A stretch of 64,000 nucleotides of DNA, from contig NZ_JBBUKT010000001.1 in assembly GCF_038066715.1 (NCBI RefSeq), positions 496,001-560,000 of the forward strand. Direction: 5' to 3'. This DNA is from Luteolibacter sp. Y139. Its GTDB lineage: Bacteria > Verrucomicrobiota > Verrucomicrobiia > Verrucomicrobiales > Akkermansiaceae. Both the position numbers and the translations under genes were made by a program. Positions 15,901-24,398 of this stretch are shown here, in pieces. The notes beneath the pieces are model-generated. The model searched no databases, was not told the DNA's origin, and saw nothing but the letters and a program-made list of their open reading frames with translations. The first letter of the stretch is position 1. Each line of letters starts with the position of its first letter.

Positions 15901-17636
15901 GTATTGGAAAGATGGAAGTCCACCGATGCAGCCTGGCTCGCTCCAGTGGTCGAAAGCGCCACCCCCGCATACGCCACCTCCACCCCATCACCAGCCGGCT
16001 CACCCGCCGACACCACCATCGCGTTGCCCGTGATCTGCGCCGAGAAAGTCACATTGATCCCCCCGCCCGCCGCGACCGCAAGCGCATTGCCTGCTCCGCC
16101 CGTGCCTCCCGACACCGCCAACGGCGTCACGCCATCCTTCTGATAGAAACGCAGCTCCGTAGCCGCCGCGAGTCCGCTCGCCGGCAGCGTCCGCCCATCC
16201 TCGATCTGACCTGTTAGAGTAATCGTCGTCGCATGATACGAGGTCACCGTCCTGACCTCCGAGTCCTGCAAACCCTGCGCGTTCGCAATCGTCAGCGTCA
16301 CCTCATAAACCCCGGGCGCCGTATAAGTGTGAACCGGATTCTGCGCAGCCGAAACACCGCCATCACCGAAATTCCAGCTCCACGAGCTCACGCTGCTCCC
16401 CGGCGCAGTCGAACCATCCGTAAAGCTCACCTGCAATGGCGACTGCCCGCTCTGCGGCGTCGCCGTGAAAGCCGCCACCGGCTGCGTCCCACCCACAAAC
16501 CGGATCCGCGCCAGCCGGTTATCGGTGCCAGTCGCCGCACCCTGATCGCACGAGGTGTAATATAGCGCCCCATCCGGACCCGCCGTGAAGCTCGCGATAT
16601 TGTGACCGAAGTTGTCGGCAAACGCACCGCCCCCATCCGCCGGCACCGGCGTCAGCGTATCCAGGTTCGCGCCCGTCAGCGTCCACCGCCGCACCTCGCT
16701 GCTATGGCGCGAATTGTAGAGCGTCGGCGCGCCACCGACCGAAAGCGGCCCGCTGCGGATGATCGCGATTCCCGTCTTCGAGGGCGAGGAAGTGTCCAGG
16801 ACCTTCCGCTTGCCATCGCCGGAGTTGCCCGTGAACTGGTCCGGCCAACCGCCATCCGCCCCTTTCTCGATGCGCGTGATGCGGTCCGTCCCGTCGCCAT
16901 TTTCCGAAACGTAGAGCACATCCGGAATCGGCGCGGCGGGGTCAAAGGTGAAGCGGAAAGGATTCCGGTAGCGCGCCGACCAGATCCTCGCCCGCACCGC
17001 ATTCACATCACCGGCATAGTAGGGATTCGTCGCCAGCCCCTTCCCGTCGGAAGAGCTGATCTTGAGAATCTTCCCGTTGTAGAGACTCAGGTCGCCCACC
17101 AGATCACGGTTCCCGTCGTCCCCGATCATCACATAGAGATTGTGCGGATCGTTGGGATGGAAAGCGATGTCCCCCGCCTTGTGAATCCCCACCGTGTTCG
17201 GCAGCCCGCTGAGCAGTATCACCTCTGAACCCGGCACTACCGCGGTAAATGCCGCGTTCGAAGTCATACGCACGATCCGCTGGTCCGTCGCGGTCGCGTA
17301 GAGCACGTAGAGGTAGCGGTTGTTCTGGAAATCGGGATCCAGCGTCATCCCCGTCATCCCGCTCTCCGCAGTCGTGGTCACCTGCGATACCAGATTCGCG
17401 AACACCACCGGCGCCCCGAAGGTCGTCGCCGAAGTCGGCGAAAGCACCAGCACCCGCCCCTGCTTCTCGCACACCCACAAGCGCCCCGCGAAATCGAAGC
17501 GCATCGAGATCATGCCATTGCCCTGATAGATCGTCTCCTGCACGAAGCCGGACGCGCTGAACGTCGCCGCCTTCGCCGCTTGGGGAACCAGTAAGCCCAG
17601 CGCGCAGAATAGAGTGGAAAGGATCGGGTGTTTCAT
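12933..17636 (-). CDS. Secreted sorbosone-dehydrogenase-like / PKD / cytochrome c / Ig / discoidin multidomain protein
   Basis: A 1567-residue exported protein. After the signal peptide (MKHPILSTLFCALGLLVPQAAKA), residues about 30-375 form a PQQ-type glucose/sorbosone dehydrogenase beta-propeller. A PKD domain (TQPVAAFTATPQSG...SWNFGDGG) spans about 380-465. A c-type heme motif CSACH is at 721-725 inside a cytochrome-like module with a distal Met. Then come putative Ig repeats (PAGLLLNSSTGVISGTP and three relatives) alternating with two almost identical F5/8-type discoidin domains, sharing RWESIHGVDPQWM and FTGRYVRMYGT. The C-terminus has DFDRDGVANVLEFVLGTDP, common in verrucomicrobial surface proteins. 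It suggests extracellular sugar oxidation on bound polysaccharide. Likely a single-gene unit. Confidence 0.9.
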   Translation of the reverse strand: MKHPILSTLFCALGLLVPQAAKAATFSASGFVQETIYQGNGMISMRFDFAGRLWVCEKQGRVLVLSPTSATTFGAPVVFANLVSQVTTTAESGMTGMTLDPDFQNNRYLYVLYATATDQRIVRMTSNAAFTAVVPGSEVILLSGLPNTVGIHKAGDIAFHPNDPHNLYVMIGDDGNRDLVGDLSLYNGKILKISSSDGKGLATNPYYAGDVNAVRARIWSARYRNPFRFTFDPAAPIPDVLYVSENGDGTDRITRIEKGADGGWPDQFTGNSGDGKRKVLDTSSPSKTGIAIIRSGPLSVGGAPTLYNSRHSSEVRRWTLTGANLDTLTPVPADGGGAFADNFGHNIASFTAGPDGALYYTSCDQGAATGTDNRLARIRFVGGTQPVAAFTATPQSGQSPLQVSFTDGSTAPGSSVSSWSWNFGDGGVSAAQNPVHTYTAPGVYEVTLTIANAQGLQDSEVRTVTSYHATTITLTGQIEDGRTLPASGLAAATELRFYQKDGVTPLAVSGGTGGAGNALAVAAGGGINVTFSAQITGNAMVVSAGEPAGDGVEVAYAGVALSTTGASQAASVDFHLSNTMLRGRALDTKGAPAQVDVGISRGAAGSYQDFAGGRDFLPGSGIPASGVDHRLVADVLGYYHVPIPTGAGNATFHLDTSADTLAASHGKVKATAAVGGSGTVVKDLTIGLYHGGLNEVDLSGIAVTPNVNFETQIKPILSSLCSACHNDIATNSFGLDLQAAAVYSELVDKESGEAPGVKLVQSGSAARSYLMEKLGASPPQVGTSMRPGDPMSLAQQALIRDWINQLTPPDPDAPPEIDSALAKSAVVGVPFIYQITAINLPVSFDATNLPAGLLLNSSTGVISGTPTLAGTVESTITATNDNGTGSATLVFTITAGPPPVITSPLAATGAVNVAFSYIIGAQNNPVSFTASGLPSGFAFNTTTGEISGTPTQTGSSTVTITATNANGTDSETLSLSFIANLSVGRTTDASSSINAGSTGAAAVDLDFNGSRWESIHGVDPQWMSIDLGALKEIRKIVLKWENAGGKDYKLQVSDNAGGPWVDMVTVTGNTTTGTNLVYDNLDFTGRYVRMYGTARTMPYGYSLYNFEVWGMDFDESVLPPVITSGLTASCIVNTAFSYQIAATHYPSSYGATGLPAGLQINTATGQIHGTPTSAGTSNVGISATNANGTANATLSLTVTTGPVPDITSAATANGTVGSPFSYTIAATNTPTSFAATGLPGELSLNTSTGVISGTPSVAFSGNVTISATNAHGTDTATLTLVIAPNIVNLSVGRPTDASSSINGNSTGAAAVDLNFTTSRWESIHGVDPQWMWIDLGATKSIRKVVLKWENAGGKNYKLQVADSSNGPWADMVTVTNNNTTGTDLTYDNLNFTGRYVRMYGTTRTTGYGYSLYNFEVWGSDPPPVSPFDAWRVAQFGGLADGPDALPGADFDRDGVANVLEFVLGTDPKVAGTNPGYSAVVGAANKMVFSFTRPPQMAGVTITISASDSLAGGGWTTLATKVGDGAWTVAPGAAVQDAGTGPVIVTDSKTLPGNPLRRFLRLGAEITP

Positions 17637-17789
17637 CAGTCAGGTCGTTCAAAGCGTATCCTATAATGCAGGATCGGGAAGGCCGCCGACTGGCCCCCTG
17701 TCGCTCATACGCACCCAACATCCAAATAATGCAACTTTATGCAACAAAATGCTTCGGATTTCTTCAAGAAGCGATCTCTATAGCCTCCC

Positions 17790-20027
17790 TCACTTCAATC
17801 CGAAAGGATTCGTACCCTTCCCTCCCACCGCCTCAACCACTGGAGTCGTGCCATCATAAAGGTCGATCCTTCCACCCGCTTGGCAAACCAGCTTGAGCCG
17901 GTCCGGCGAAAGAACCTCCGCGCTCATGTCCTTCGCCTCACGCTTCAACGCGCCCACACCCTTGGCCTCGAGCACCACCTCCCCACCATGCGGCGCAGTC
18001 AGGATGATCCACCGCACCTTCCCCTGCCCCGCCGCGGCACTCACCTCGAAACCACCCTCTGCCGTGAAGCCGCGGAAAACCGTCCGCTCCCACTTCGGCG
18101 ACAACGCCGGAAAGACATGAATCACCCCATTCTGGCTGCGGAAAGCCATCTCCTGCAACACCGCCGCACCATGCAGCGGCGTCTCCATCACCGGCGCGGT
18201 GCCTTCCTTGTAGAGCGTGTTGGGCTGAATGAATTTCTGGAAGCCATCAAGCAAGCCCTGCGCCCGCGCCCCATCCCCGAGGATCGCCGACATCGCGATG
18301 CCTCCGGTGAAGGAGTATCCCTGCAGCGCCCCCTTCTTCGAGTGCCAGTGATCCAGGTTCGACTTGATCCACTCCGCCCCATCGCTCTCCGGCGTCACCA
18401 GCCCATACGGATAGATCATCAGCAGGTGCGACCAATGCCGGTGACTTTTCTCAAACGGCATCCCCGCCCCGATGAAATACGAATGCTCATTCTTCGGAAA
18501 CGGCACCAGCTTCTCAAGGATCCGCTTCCACTCCGGCACCAGCGGATCCTTCGTGCCAAATTTCCCATCCAGCTCTAACAAGGTCCGGCAACCCCACCTC
18601 AGCCCCGCGAGATCGTAGTTCGCATCAGGCGCCTCGCCATACTCCGGGCTATGCGTCTTCGGCAGATGCAGGAAGCCATCAGCCCCTTCGGCAAGGAAAT
18701 GCCGGTGGTAATTCACCGCCCGCTTCAGCAGCGGGAAAAGCTGCTCCTTCCCCATCTTCTCATCCATCGACACCCGATAGTGCCGATAGAGATTGTGGCA
18801 CATCCACAACAGGTTCCCCGCCTCCATCCCGATATCCGCACGCTCCCGGATCGCACGTCCGCCCGGCTCCCCCGCCCATCCAAAAAGATCCGGCCCCGTA
18901 TTTCGGCACAGCGCCGCCGAGTCCGCCCGATACTTCTCCTCCACCGAACGGATCATCCCATCCAGCCCCGCCGCCAGATGCCTCGGCACCGCCCCCGCCT
19001 CCGCATAACGGGCCGATGAATAAAACGGTGAGTAGCTGAGCTGCACATTCAGATTCCACCACGTCGCCGACCAACCCGACGGCTGGAACCACGGCCCGCT
19101 ATTGTCGATCAAACCCCGCTCCGCCCGCGTCGCCGACGCCATCTTGTAAACCTGGATCCAGTAAAAGGACTCCCAATAGGGATCACCGAAGCTGAAGAAG
19201 CTCTTCGGATACCACTGGTGCCACCACTCGCGGTGCGAACTCTCAAGCGAAGCAAAAGCAGCCGATGCCGATGCCTTCACCCGTTCCTGCGCGAATGCCA
19301 CAGGGACCTCCTTGAGATCGTACATCGTCGTCCAAAACAACCTGCCCTCCTTCTCCTCCCACGCCGTGACGTATCCTCCCCCGGCAGCAAGGGCTTGATC
19401 CAAATGCCCCTTGCTACGATCTCCCTCGTACTTCAGCGAAGGATTCGGAACCCGTTCTTTGCGAAACTCCGCCGGCAGCTTGCTCTCCCGCGGGCTCACC
19501 GAAGGCTCGGCCACGAACTCCAGCGTGGCACCGCTCTCCCCGCCACTCCGCTTCAACTCGATCACGCCCGTCCCGTTCGTCGCGTGAATGAACATCCGCC
19601 ACGCGATCTCGCCGCGATCCGTCACCACCGTCCCACGCGCCTCCGCATTCCACAGATCAATGCGGGCCGTGCTCTTCCCCGCATCAATCTTCCCCTCCGT
19701 CTTCAACTCGAAGCTCCCCACCGGAAGCCGCCCCCGGTTCTGCACCTCGATCGCATCCAGCACCTTCCCCTGCCACACATCATCCGTCCGATGATCATGC
19801 ACCCGATTGCTCCCCACCTGAAAACTCATCACCCGCTCTCCCCCGAGCCGCGCCATCATCCCCAGCTCGCCATCCCCCACGAACGGAGCCTCCCACCACT
19901 CCTTCCCCATCCGGTTCCAAACCGGATCGTGCCCCGCGAGAAAGGACCGCCAATCAACCCTCTCCTCCAACCCCGACGCCGGAAACACCGAAGCAAAAAC
20001 CAACAACGCGGCAAACAGGGCTTTCAT
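17790..20027 (-). CDS. Exported GH95-like glycosidase (alpha-L-fucosidase-type fold)
   Basis: A 745-residue protein with signal peptide (MKALFAALLVFASVFPASG). The N-terminal domain (about 25-270) is beta-rich. The remainder is a helical barrel containing WSATWWNLNVQLSYSPFYSS, which corresponds to the N-x-N-x-Q loop conserved in GH95 enzymes, and later HRHWSHLLMIYPYGL and a C-terminal beta domain. GH95 enzymes release alpha-L-fucose or alpha-L-galactose from glycans. The exact substrate is not determined. The start at 20027 was chosen because it begins the signal peptide; the frame stays open 58 codons further without support. An inverted repeat at 20072-20086 lies in its promoter region. It is divergent from the Uma2 gene. 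Confidence 0.82.
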   Translation of the reverse strand: MKALFAALLVFASVFPASGLEERVDWRSFLAGHDPVWNRMGKEWWEAPFVGDGELGMMARLGGERVMSFQVGSNRVHDHRTDDVWQGKVLDAIEVQNRGRLPVGSFELKTEGKIDAGKSTARIDLWNAEARGTVVTDRGEIAWRMFIHATNGTGVIELKRSGGESGATLEFVAEPSVSPRESKLPAEFRKERVPNPSLKYEGDRSKGHLDQALAAGGGYVTAWEEKEGRLFWTTMYDLKEVPVAFAQERVKASASAAFASLESSHREWWHQWYPKSFFSFGDPYWESFYWIQVYKMASATRAERGLIDNSGPWFQPSGWSATWWNLNVQLSYSPFYSSARYAEAGAVPRHLAAGLDGMIRSVEEKYRADSAALCRNTGPDLFGWAGEPGGRAIRERADIGMEAGNLLWMCHNLYRHYRVSMDEKMGKEQLFPLLKRAVNYHRHFLAEGADGFLHLPKTHSPEYGEAPDANYDLAGLRWGCRTLLELDGKFGTKDPLVPEWKRILEKLVPFPKNEHSYFIGAGMPFEKSHRHWSHLLMIYPYGLVTPESDGAEWIKSNLDHWHSKKGALQGYSFTGGIAMSAILGDGARAQGLLDGFQKFIQPNTLYKEGTAPVMETPLHGAAVLQEMAFRSQNGVIHVFPALSPKWERTVFRGFTAEGGFEVSAAAGQGKVRWIILTAPHGGEVVLEAKGVGALKREAKDMSAEVLSPDRLKLVCQAGGRIDLYDGTTPVVEAVGGKGTNPFGLK

Positions 20028-20071
20028 GGAATCCCCACGCTGCCAAACGACTCCACAGAACGGCAAGCCAC

Positions 20072-20086
20072 ATTTGTCATACAAAT
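20072..20086. promoter_or_regulatory. Inverted repeat ATTTGT-CAT-ACAAAT, operator candidate
   Basis: A perfect 6+3+6 palindrome 45 nt upstream of the glycosidase start. The TTGT...ACAA form resembles operators of FadR-type GntR regulators that control sugar-acid and glycan genes. No such regulator is encoded nearby, so this is a candidate only. Confidence 0.4.
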
Positions 20087-20151
20087 TTATCCATGCACCC
20101 CAGAGACCCGCAGCCTTGCACCATCCAGCCCTTCCGCTAGAGTGATGAGGC

Positions 20152-20691
20152 ATGAACGCCGTTCTGGATCTCCCCGAAATCGGCGACCGGCACGCCTTCA
20201 ATCTGGCGCGCTGGCAGGAAATCTGCGCCGACCCTCAGGTGCGCACCATCGAAGGCCGGGTCGAGTCGGATGCACACGGTCACATCCTCATGAGTCCTCC
20301 CCCGGCATTCGAGCATTCACAATTCCAGTATCGAATCGCACGCCTGCTTGGCGAACATCTGGGACATGACGGAGCCTCCACGGAGTGCCCCGTCTCCACG
20401 ACCAAAGGGATCCGCGGCATTGATTCTGTCTGGATCTCGGCCGAACGGCGAACGCAAGCCCTCCGCAGTGGAGTCCTTGTGATTGCTCCAGAGATTTGCG
20501 TGGAGGTGATTTCGCCCGGCAATACCCGCAACGAAATGGAAGAGAAGCGTTCCCTTCTCTTCCAAGCCGGAGCCGACGAGGTCTGGTTCTGCGACACCAA
20601 GGGACGCATGTCCTTCTTCCTGCGCGATGCCCCTTCGGTAGCCGCCGGGAAGTCGCTCCATTGTCCGGACTTCCCGGAATCGATCGGCTAG
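20152..20691 (+). CDS. Uma2 family (DUF820) endonuclease-like protein
   Basis: A 179-residue PD-(D/E)XK-fold protein. Typical Uma2 landmarks are the N-terminal YEL-like helix replaced here by NLARWQEICADPQ, then EGRVESDAHGHILMSPPP, and the catalytic region APEICVEVISPGNTRNEM...KRSLLFQAGADEVWFCD. The E-V-I-S-P and K residues fit the nuclease core. Uma2 genes are scattered in large numbers in cyanobacteria, planctomycetes and verrucomicrobia, and their role is unsettled. The gene lies 13 nt ahead of the GTG of an EamA transporter, so the two may share a message. Confidence 0.88.
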   Translation: MNAVLDLPEIGDRHAFNLARWQEICADPQVRTIEGRVESDAHGHILMSPPPAFEHSQFQYRIARLLGEHLGHDGASTECPVSTTKGIRGIDSVWISAERRTQALRSGVLVIAPEICVEVISPGNTRNEMEEKRSLLFQAGADEVWFCDTKGRMSFFLRDAPSVAAGKSLHCPDFPESIG

Positions 20692-20704
20692 GCAAAGCTC
20701 CCGC

Positions 20705-21658
20705 GTGCCCGTCGCCATGCTCATCCTCGCCTGCGTCTTGTGGGCGGTCAGCTTCCCCGTCATCAAGGCGCTGAACCTCGAGCAAACCGCGCGGCTGCCG
20801 GGAGCTTCCGAGACCTTTCTGGCGATCTGGCTGCAGATGGCCCGCTTCGCTTTGGCGGCAGCCATCATGATCCCGCTCATCGCGCACCAGTTGCCGACGC
20901 GCAAGGAACTCATCCAGGGCACCCGGCTCGGCCTCTGGGGTGGACTAGGCATGGCACTCCAAGCATGGGGACTCAATTACACCGAAGCCTCCACCTCCGC
21001 CTTCCTCACCCAAGCCTACTGCGTGATCCTCCCGCTCGTCGCCTGCATCAAGACCCGCCGTGCCCCGACGCTGAAAGTGCTCACCGCCACCGCGCTCGTC
21101 ATCATCGGCGGCGCCATCCTCTCCGGCGTGAAACCCGGCGAACTCAAGATCGGCAGGGGCGAGGCCGCCACCCTCGCCGCCGCCTTCATCTTCACCTTCC
21201 AGATCCTCACACTGGAAAATCCGAAGTATGACGGAAACCGCGGCATCCCCGTCACCTTCGCCATGTGCGCGGCCATCGCCGTGATCTTCCTCCCGGTCGT
21301 CGCCTTCCTCGCCCCCACTCCCGCCCACCTGATTTCACCCGGCGCGACCTGGCAGGCCTTCACCCTCATCCTCGTCCTCGCCCTCGTCTGCTCGGTCGGC
21401 GCCTATGGCCTCATGAATACCTGGCAGCCCCGCGTCTCCGCCACCGAGGCCGGCCTCATCTACACCACCGAGCCAGTCTTCACCGCCGCCTTCGTGCTGT
21501 TCCTGCCAGCCATGTTAGGTCAACTTGTCCACAGCGGCTATCCGAACGAATCCCTCACCTTCTCACTCGTCGCAGGGGGCTCCCTCATCCTCGCCGCCAA
21601 TCTCCTGATGCAATGGAAACGCCGTCCACATCCTCCCGCCATCGCTCCGGCCCCGTGA
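20705..21658 (+). CDS. EamA-family (DMT) transporter
   Basis: A 317-residue membrane protein with about ten TM segments in two EamA halves: an ACVLWAVSFPVIKAL first helix, then TEASTSAFLTQAYCVILPL and RVSATEAGLIYTTEPVFTAAF, the last being the family's second-repeat signature. GTG start at 20705. Its TGA is overlapped by the GTG of the DUF4105 gene (21655-21658), indicating translational coupling. The exported substrate is unknown. It differs from the MocR-linked EamA at 9280, so the two are not recent duplicates. Confidence 0.87.
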   Translation: MPVAMLILACVLWAVSFPVIKALNLEQTARLPGASETFLAIWLQMARFALAAAIMIPLIAHQLPTRKELIQGTRLGLWGGLGMALQAWGLNYTEASTSAFLTQAYCVILPLVACIKTRRAPTLKVLTATALVIIGGAILSGVKPGELKIGRGEAATLAAAFIFTFQILTLENPKYDGNRGIPVTFAMCAAIAVIFLPVVAFLAPTPAHLISPGATWQAFTLILVLALVCSVGAYGLMNTWQPRVSATEAGLIYTTEPVFTAAFVLFLPAMLGQLVHSGYPNESLTFSLVAGGSLILAANLLMQWKRRPHPPAIAPAP

Positions 21659-22653
21659 AAGTCCTCTGCTTCATCGGCCGCAATCTGCTGCGGCTGCTGA
21701 TGCTGATCCCCGCACTCTGGTGCTTCGGCGCGATCTACTTCGACGGCCCCTTTCCCGGATCGGGGAACATGATCCTCGGCATCCTCTGGGTCGCGCTCAC
21801 CGTCTTCCTCCTCTTCCGCGCCCGCTCGAAGCGCGATCGCTGGCTCTCCTTCGCCGCCGGCCTCGCCATCGTCATCATCCCGTGGTCCTTCAAGAAGCCC
21901 CGCAATGACCGCGACTGGTCACCGGAATACGCCCGCACCGCCAATGCCAAGGTCGAGGGCGACGCCGTCACCTTCACCAATTTCCGCAACTTCGGCTACA
22001 CCCTCGATGGCACCGTCACCGAGCGCTGGGAAACCCGCACCGTCCACCTGTCCAAGCTCCGCGGCATCGACTTCTTCCTCAACTACTGGGGCTCTCCATC
22101 GATCGCCCACCCCATCTTCTCCTTCGACTTCGGCGATGAAGGACAGGTCGCCTTCTCCATCGAGACCCGTCGCGAAAAGGGCGAGACCTACACCGCCCTC
22201 GGCGGCCTCTATAAACTCTACGAACTCACCTACCTCGTCGGCGACGAGCGCGACTTCATCCGCGTCCGCACCAATATCCGTGAGGGCGAGGACGCCTACC
22301 TCTTCCGCCTCGCCACGCCGCCGGACAAGGCCCGCGAGCGCTTTCTTGAGTACGTCACCCAGATCCAGGCCCTCGCCGCCAAGCCGCGCTTCTACAACGT
22401 CCTCACCGCGAACTGCACCACCGCCATCCGCTCGCAGCTCAACGTCGAAAAGAAGTTCATCCCCGACAAACGGCTCATCATTAATGGCAAGCTCGATGAA
22501 CTCTTCGCCGAGCGCGGCCTCTTCGCCGTGAAGGACATGCCCCTCCCCGAACTCAAGGAGCGCGGCCACGTCGATGATCGCGCGATGCACGCTCAAGATG
22601 ATCCGGAGTTCTCCAAAAAAATCCGCGAGACAGTGCCCGGATATGATCCGTAA
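21655..22653 (+). CDS. DUF4105 (Lnb-type) membrane-anchored periplasmic protein
   Basis: A 332-residue protein starting with GTG in a 4-nt overlap with the EamA gene. Two N-terminal TM helices (LLRLLMLIPALWCFGAIYF and MILGILWVALTVFLLF, plus a third RWLSFAAGLAIVIIPW) precede the DUF4105 region: TERWETRTVHLSKLRGIDFF, then SIAHPIFSFDFGDEGQVAFSIETR and NVLTANCTTAIRSQL. The NCTT motif with the upstream H and E residues recalls the Cys-based active site of NlpC/P60-like proteins, although no activity is established. It probably acts on the outer face of the inner membrane. Confidence 0.83.
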   Translation: MKVLCFIGRNLLRLLMLIPALWCFGAIYFDGPFPGSGNMILGILWVALTVFLLFRARSKRDRWLSFAAGLAIVIIPWSFKKPRNDRDWSPEYARTANAKVEGDAVTFTNFRNFGYTLDGTVTERWETRTVHLSKLRGIDFFLNYWGSPSIAHPIFSFDFGDEGQVAFSIETRREKGETYTALGGLYKLYELTYLVGDERDFIRVRTNIREGEDAYLFRLATPPDKARERFLEYVTQIQALAAKPRFYNVLTANCTTAIRSQLNVEKKFIPDKRLIINGKLDELFAERGLFAVKDMPLPELKERGHVDDRAMHAQDDPEFSKKIRETVPGYDP

Positions 22654-22659
22654 GTCTGC

Positions 22660-22682
22660 AATTTCTGCAAACGTCAGAAATT
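22660..22682. terminator. Hairpin after the EamA-DUF4105 pair
   Basis: AATTTCTG and CAGAAATT (8-bp perfect arms, 7-nt loop) lie 6 nt after the DUF4105 stop, followed by AGATTTTCC. The T-run is short, so it may be a weak terminator or a regulatory hairpin in front of the metalloprotease gene. Confidence 0.45.
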
Positions 22683-22736
22683 AGATTTTCCTAAGGATGT
22701 CGTTGGGATTGAGTGGGGTGTTCTTTTACCCTTCCC

Positions 22737-23930
22737 ATGAAATTCCGCCATCACCTCCCGGCTGTGGCGCTGCTTGCCCTAACTGGCAGTGCCTCCGCGA
22801 TCAAAATTGAGATCCGTTACGACTACGACACGAACGGGTTTTTTACAGCCAATCCTCAGGCCAAGACGGTCCTCAGGGCCGCCGCCGATTTCTACGAACC
22901 GCTGATCAAGGATTCGCTCGGCACCATCAACCCCGCCGCCAGTGGCTACACTTGGAGCGGCAAGATCGAGCATCCCGGGACAGGCACTGCCAGCTTTGTC
23001 GTCCCGGGCTTTGTCGTCCCTGCCGATACCATCGTGATTTTCGCGGGTGGCCGCGCTCTCGGCGGTGCTGCCGGAAAGGGCGGCTATGGAGGAGTCAGCA
23101 TCTCCGGCGACTCGGATTGGATCACGCTGGTCCGCTGCCGTGGGCAGACAGGCGCGATTGCCTCGCCCGCCACCGACTTCGGACCCTGGGGTGGATACGT
23201 CAGCTTCGATACCGGCATGTCCTGGAACTTCTCCATGACGAATCCCACGGCCAGCGGCGTCCCCTTCCTCTCCGTCGCGCTTCATGAACTCGGCCACGCA
23301 CTCGGCATCGGTACGTGTCCTTCATGGACCGCCAAGGTCTCCGGCAGCAATTTCACCGGCGCCCGTGCGGTGCAGGTATACGGCGGAAACGTCCCGCTTG
23401 ATACCTTGAGTCCTGGCCACTGGAAGGACGACAAGAACGGCGACCCGGGGGTCCCCAGCAAGGCCTACGGCTCGTTTGGCTCTCCACACGGACTCGTGCA
23501 GGTCGGACTCATGGATCCAGTCGTTCCCTCGGGCAGCACCAACAACCTGGTGGTAACCGACATCGATCTCGCCGCCCTGCGCGATGTCGGCTGGCAACTC
23601 GATCCACCGCTGAATCTCACCTCCCCGAAACCCAGGCCCACCGGCAGCCCGCTTGTCTTCTCATGGCCCAGCACCACTGGCTTCACCTACCGGCTCCAGC
23701 GCAGCCCGTCCCTCGCAGCGGGCTCATGGACTGACCTCTCGACCCAGGCGGGAAATGGCTCCACCCAGCAATTCTCATCGGCTGCCTCCGGCCTTCCAAA
23801 GGCCTTCTACCGCCTGACCACCGAACCTGCCGCCGCCCCCGCACCGCTCGCTGCGCCCGTTACCTTCGGACCCCTCTCCACCGAGACTCCGCCAGGCGGA
23901 GTCGAAGGCTGCATGTGCGGCGCCCATTGA
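22737..23930 (+). CDS. Secreted zinc metalloprotease-like protein
   Basis: A 397-residue protein with signal peptide (MKFRHHLPAVALLALTGSASA). The zinc motif HELGHALGIG is at 183-192, with zinc ligands H183 and H187 and catalytic E184. The expected third histidine of matrixins is replaced by T193 (GIGTCPSW), so a more distant ligand or a leishmanolysin-like arrangement is needed. IDLAALRDVGWQL near residue 287 resembles the end of bacterial reprolysin/matrixin-like domains. The C-terminal part (SWPSTTGFTYRLQRSPSL) is the short beta domain common in verrucomicrobial secreted proteins, ending in a Cys-containing GCMCGAH tail. The ATG at 22737 was preferred to a GTG upstream since it begins the signal peptide. 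Confidence 0.82.
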   Translation: MKFRHHLPAVALLALTGSASAIKIEIRYDYDTNGFFTANPQAKTVLRAAADFYEPLIKDSLGTINPAASGYTWSGKIEHPGTGTASFVVPGFVVPADTIVIFAGGRALGGAAGKGGYGGVSISGDSDWITLVRCRGQTGAIASPATDFGPWGGYVSFDTGMSWNFSMTNPTASGVPFLSVALHELGHALGIGTCPSWTAKVSGSNFTGARAVQVYGGNVPLDTLSPGHWKDDKNGDPGVPSKAYGSFGSPHGLVQVGLMDPVVPSGSTNNLVVTDIDLAALRDVGWQLDPPLNLTSPKPRPTGSPLVFSWPSTTGFTYRLQRSPSLAAGSWTDLSTQAGNGSTQQFSSAASGLPKAFYRLTTEPAAAPAPLAAPVTFGPLSTETPPGGVEGCMCGAH

Positions 23931-23983
23931 CGGCACCCGTGACTGTCGCTTGACCGCGTCACGACCCGCGCTATTCGGGACGA

Positions 23984-24379
23984 GTGACGTTGCTCAAAAC
24001 CATCGGCCTCCTGACGCTCTCGAATATCTTCATGACCTTCGCGTGGTACGCCCACCTGAAGGACATGCGGGAAAAACCGTGGATCATCGCCGCCCTCTTC
24101 TCCTGGGGCATTGCCTTGTTCGAATACCTCATCCAAGTCCCCGCCAACCGCATCGGCGCCAGCGCCTACACCACCGGCCAGCTCAAGATCCTCCAGGAAG
24201 TCATCACCCTCTCCGTCTTCGTCCCCTTCGCCGTCTTCTACCTGAAGGAAAAGATCACCCTGAACTACCTCTACGCCGCCCTCTGCATGGGCGGCGCCGT
24301 CTTCTTCATGTTCCGCGACAAGGCCGCCCCGAAGCCCATGGAGCACGCCAAGGTGGAAGCCAGCGAATCCGCACGCTGA
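23984..24379 (+). CDS. DUF486 (DMT superfamily) small membrane protein
   Basis: A 131-residue protein with four TM helices. The conserved stretch FMTFAWYAHLK, then ALFSWGIALFEYLIQVPANRIG and FSVFVPFAVFYLKEKI-type residues, defines DUF486, a four-helix DMT family. GTG start at 23984. It lies after the metalloprotease with a 53-nt gap and is followed by a block of palindromic repeats. Function unknown; it may work as a dimer like other small DMT proteins. Confidence 0.87.
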   Translation: MTLLKTIGLLTLSNIFMTFAWYAHLKDMREKPWIIAALFSWGIALFEYLIQVPANRIGASAYTTGQLKILQEVITLSVFVPFAVFYLKEKITLNYLYAALCMGGAVFFMFRDKAAPKPMEHAKVEASESAR

Positions 24380-24398
24380 ACAAAGCGCCGTCCCCGCA

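Noticed and set aside
20152..20691. Uma2 gene as an insertion-sequence transposase
   Set aside because: Although of the nuclease fold, the sequence fits Uma2 and no terminal inverted repeats are seen around it.
21265..21654. N-terminal extension of the DUF4105 protein over the EamA gene
   Set aside because: Out-of-frame reading through the transporter; the GTG at 21655 with a 4-nt overlap and following TM helices is the better start.
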